From: G020354785 sp965602045
GTDB lineage: Bacteria > Bacteroidota > Bacteroidia > Bacteroidales > UBA10428
Direction of reading: 5' to 3'
Assembly: GCA_965602045.1 (NCBI GenBank)
Contig: CBFCXR010000142.1
Location: 1-6,908 of the forward strand
Length of the DNA stretch: 6,908 bases
The notes beneath the pieces were generated by a model that saw nothing but the letters and a program-made list of their open reading frames with translations, was not told the origin of the DNA and ran no database searches. The position numbers and the translations under genes are program-made. Each line of letters opens with the position of its first letter. Positions within the stretch are counted from its first letter, which is position 1. Shown here in pieces: positions 5,416 to 6,908 of this stretch.

Positions 5416-6783
5416 ATGAAGATTATCAGAAACACCTTGTGTTATATAGTCTGTTTTTTGCTTTATAATAATTCTCTGGTTTTAGCTCAGTTTGAAGAAT
5501 TCTGCTTAAGATATGATACTTTGTCCACAATTGCCGGAAAGGGAGAATTATCAGATAAAGGTATTAATGGCTGGGAACCTGCATATGAAGGAGGAAGTGC
5601 TATTAATGCCGAGTTATCACGCCCCCATTTTGCTATGGCTGACAGTTCAGGCAATATTTATGTTGCTGATAAAGACGGACATGCTATTAGAAAAGTAAAT
5701 TCATCGGGAATTATTTCAACGGTTGCAGGGACCGGAGTTGCAGGTGATAACGGGGATGGCCCCGGCACCGGATGCCAGCTAAGCAGCCCAAACGGCATAT
5801 GGGTCCTGGAAGATGGTACGGTTTATATACTTGATTTGGGTAATAACTATGTACGTAAATTAAGTAATGATGGAAATCTGGTTACTTTATTTAAGGATTC
5901 AGCAGGTATATCTATTGGCAGGGGCATATGGGTCAGCCAAAGTGAGGACTTAGTATATTATGCAAGCAATACTAAAGTAAAAAAATGGACAGAAACCGGC
6001 GGACTTGTTGATTATTCCACCGGATATAGTTCACTTGGTGCAATAATTGTTGATCCCTCAGGTTACCTGGTAGTTACCGACAGAACAGCGAACAGGGTAT
6101 ACAGAGTTAATGAAGATGGCAGTAATGAAATTATTGCAGGTAACGGTCTTATTTCAGGTGGAGGTGATGGTTATGAGGCAATTGAGACAGGTTTATTTGG
6201 TGTAAGAGGTATCTGGTTTCTGGATGATCAATCATATTTACTGGCAACACATGAAGGAAGCCAGATCTGGTATGTAGATGTTTCGGGGATAATACACCTT
6301 TTACTTAATGGAGCAGAAGGTGATGGATTTCATTCAGGAGACGGAGAACATTTTAAGACTGAAGGTTATAAAATCAGCGAAGTAAGAGGAATTTCAGTTG
6401 ATCATGACGGCAATATTTTAATTACTGAAAACGACAGAGGCTATATCCGGAAAATCAGATACAATACTGAATTTACGCAAATTACAGAATGGCAACAGCA
6501 AAATGTATATGATCTAAGCGTTTATCCAAATCCATTCAATTCAACAGTTACAATTCGCTATAGCCTTACCGAAACTGCACTGGTAAAAATTGAAATTTTT
6601 AATATGCTTGGTACTAAAATTAAATCTTTAGTAAACAACCTTCAATCTCCAGGTATTCATAGTGTTATCTGGAATGCTTTAAATCAATCCGGAGAACAAA
6701 CAGGGAAAGGAATATACTTTTATCATATACATATTGGTGATTTCAGTACAACAGGTAAGATACTGTATGTTGAACAGGAGTAA
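5416..6783 (+). CDS. NHL-type beta-propeller protein with T9SS type A sorting domain
   Basis: A 455-residue cell-surface or secreted protein. Residues 1-25 are a Sec signal peptide ending LVLAQ. Residues about 35-350 are a beta-propeller of NHL type. Blades carry patterns such as GNIYVADKDGHAIRKVNSSG (79-98), GTVYILDLGNNYVRKLSNDG (134-153), GYLVVTDRTANRVYRVNEDG (216-235) and GNILITENDRGYIRKI (332-347). Between blades, Gly/Asp-rich loops recur: AGKGELSDKG (40-49), AGTGVAGDNGDG (104-115), AGNGLISGGGDG (241-252) and the divergent NGAEGDGFHSGDG (298-310). Residues about 365-455 are a type A sorting domain: VYPNPFNSTVTIRYSL at 369-384, IFNMLGTKI, then GKGIYFYHI and TTGKILYVEQE. In this family the domain directs export through T9SS and is normally cleaved on release or anchoring. 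NHL propellers usually bind proteins, glycans or RNA; no catalytic residue stands out. The start follows from the signal peptide. An ATGAAATGA just upstream forms a two-codon frame overlapping it. No clear promoter found. Confidence 0.9.
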   Translation: MKIIRNTLCYIVCFLLYNNSLVLAQFEEFCLRYDTLSTIAGKGELSDKGINGWEPAYEGGSAINAELSRPHFAMADSSGNIYVADKDGHAIRKVNSSGIISTVAGTGVAGDNGDGPGTGCQLSSPNGIWVLEDGTVYILDLGNNYVRKLSNDGNLVTLFKDSAGISIGRGIWVSQSEDLVYYASNTKVKKWTETGGLVDYSTGYSSLGAIIVDPSGYLVVTDRTANRVYRVNEDGSNEIIAGNGLISGGGDGYEAIETGLFGVRGIWFLDDQSYLLATHEGSQIWYVDVSGIIHLLLNGAEGDGFHSGDGEHFKTEGYKISEVRGISVDHDGNILITENDRGYIRKIRYNTEFTQITEWQQQNVYDLSVYPNPFNSTVTIRYSLTETALVKIEIFNMLGTKIKSLVNNLQSPGIHSVIWNALNQSGEQTGKGIYFYHIHIGDFSTTGKILYVEQE

Positions 6784-6908
6784 GTGCAACAGGCACTAAA
6801 CCTGTGGCAGGCTTTACAGCCTCTACAACTACCATTACGGAAGGCCAGAGCATTCAATTCACTGATCAATCCACAAATACGCCAACTAGTTGGAGCTGGA
6901 ATTTTGGT
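6774..6908 (+). CDS. Partial PKD-domain reading frame, start not visible; possible broken gene
   Basis: A frame open from 6774, just after an in-frame TGA at 6771-6773, to the window end. It reads TGVSATGTKPVAGF, then TASTTTITEGQSIQFTDQST and a TSWSWNFG end. This is the first half of a PKD domain: TITEGQSIQFTDQST followed by WSWNFG is the family hallmark. PKD domains are extracellular beta-sandwich modules, often repeated in Bacteroidota surface proteins. The frame is shifted relative to the propeller gene and overlaps its last ten bases. It has no ATG and no signal peptide; a GTG at 6804 lies at the domain edge and would give no export signal. The residues before the domain look like the linker between successive PKD repeats, so this may be the interior of a larger gene cut off here by rearrangement, frameshift or misassembly. 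The domain call is secure; the gene status is not. Confidence 0.7.

Noticed and set aside
6771..6783. Programmed frameshift joining the propeller gene to the PKD frame
   Set aside because: There is no slippery heptamer in the ten-base overlap, and a T9SS sorting domain is expected at the end of a protein, not before further modules.

Overview
The window looks like chromosomal DNA from a member of the Bacteroidota. The evidence is low G+C content, A-rich leaders instead of Shine-Dalgarno sites, several matches to the Bacteroidota promoter consensus (TTG, about 19 bases, TAnnTTTG), and a secreted protein with a type IX secretion (T9SS) type A C-terminal sorting domain. I see no IS element, CRISPR array, tRNA or rRNA. 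Nothing points to a particular genus.

Layout. Positions 1-375 hold no credible gene. They carry a strong hairpin terminator (21-60) for a gene to the left, a cluster of short inverted repeats (136-217), and a promoter (325-353). Then come a secreted two-domain protein of the DUF4412/LolA-like kind (376-1278) and, 50 bases on, an exported aldo/keto reductase-like protein with two [4Fe-4S] motifs (1329-2543). A 207-base gap follows. Next is a tight pair: an all-helical lipoprotein (2751-3683) and a small coiled-coil protein (3695-4042). A well-formed promoter precedes a single-pass coiled-coil membrane protein (4196-4834), whose family is often mislabelled as a tRNA methyltransferase. Convergent to it is a bacterial SUI1/eIF1-like (YciH) protein on the minus strand (4920-5267). 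Divergent from that is an NHL-type beta-propeller protein with a T9SS sorting tail (5416-6783). The window ends inside a PKD-domain reading frame (from about 6774) that overlaps the end of the propeller gene in another frame and has no visible start.

How the genes fit together. Five of the seven complete genes encode proteins with an N-terminal export signal: two Sec signal peptides on presumed periplasmic or membrane proteins, one Tat-like signal, one lipoprotein signal, and one Sec signal on the T9SS cargo. The theme is therefore the cell envelope and cell surface, but no single pathway links the genes. The likely co-transcribed units are 376-2543 and 2751-4042; the others appear to be single transcription units.

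The points most worth a second look are the start-less PKD frame butted against a complete T9SS tail, the reductase that lacks two of the four expected catalytic residues while keeping both ferredoxin motifs, the uncharacterised lipoprotein/coiled-coil pair, and the hairpin cluster upstream of the first gene. I do not see a clear new defence, mobile or biosynthetic system here.
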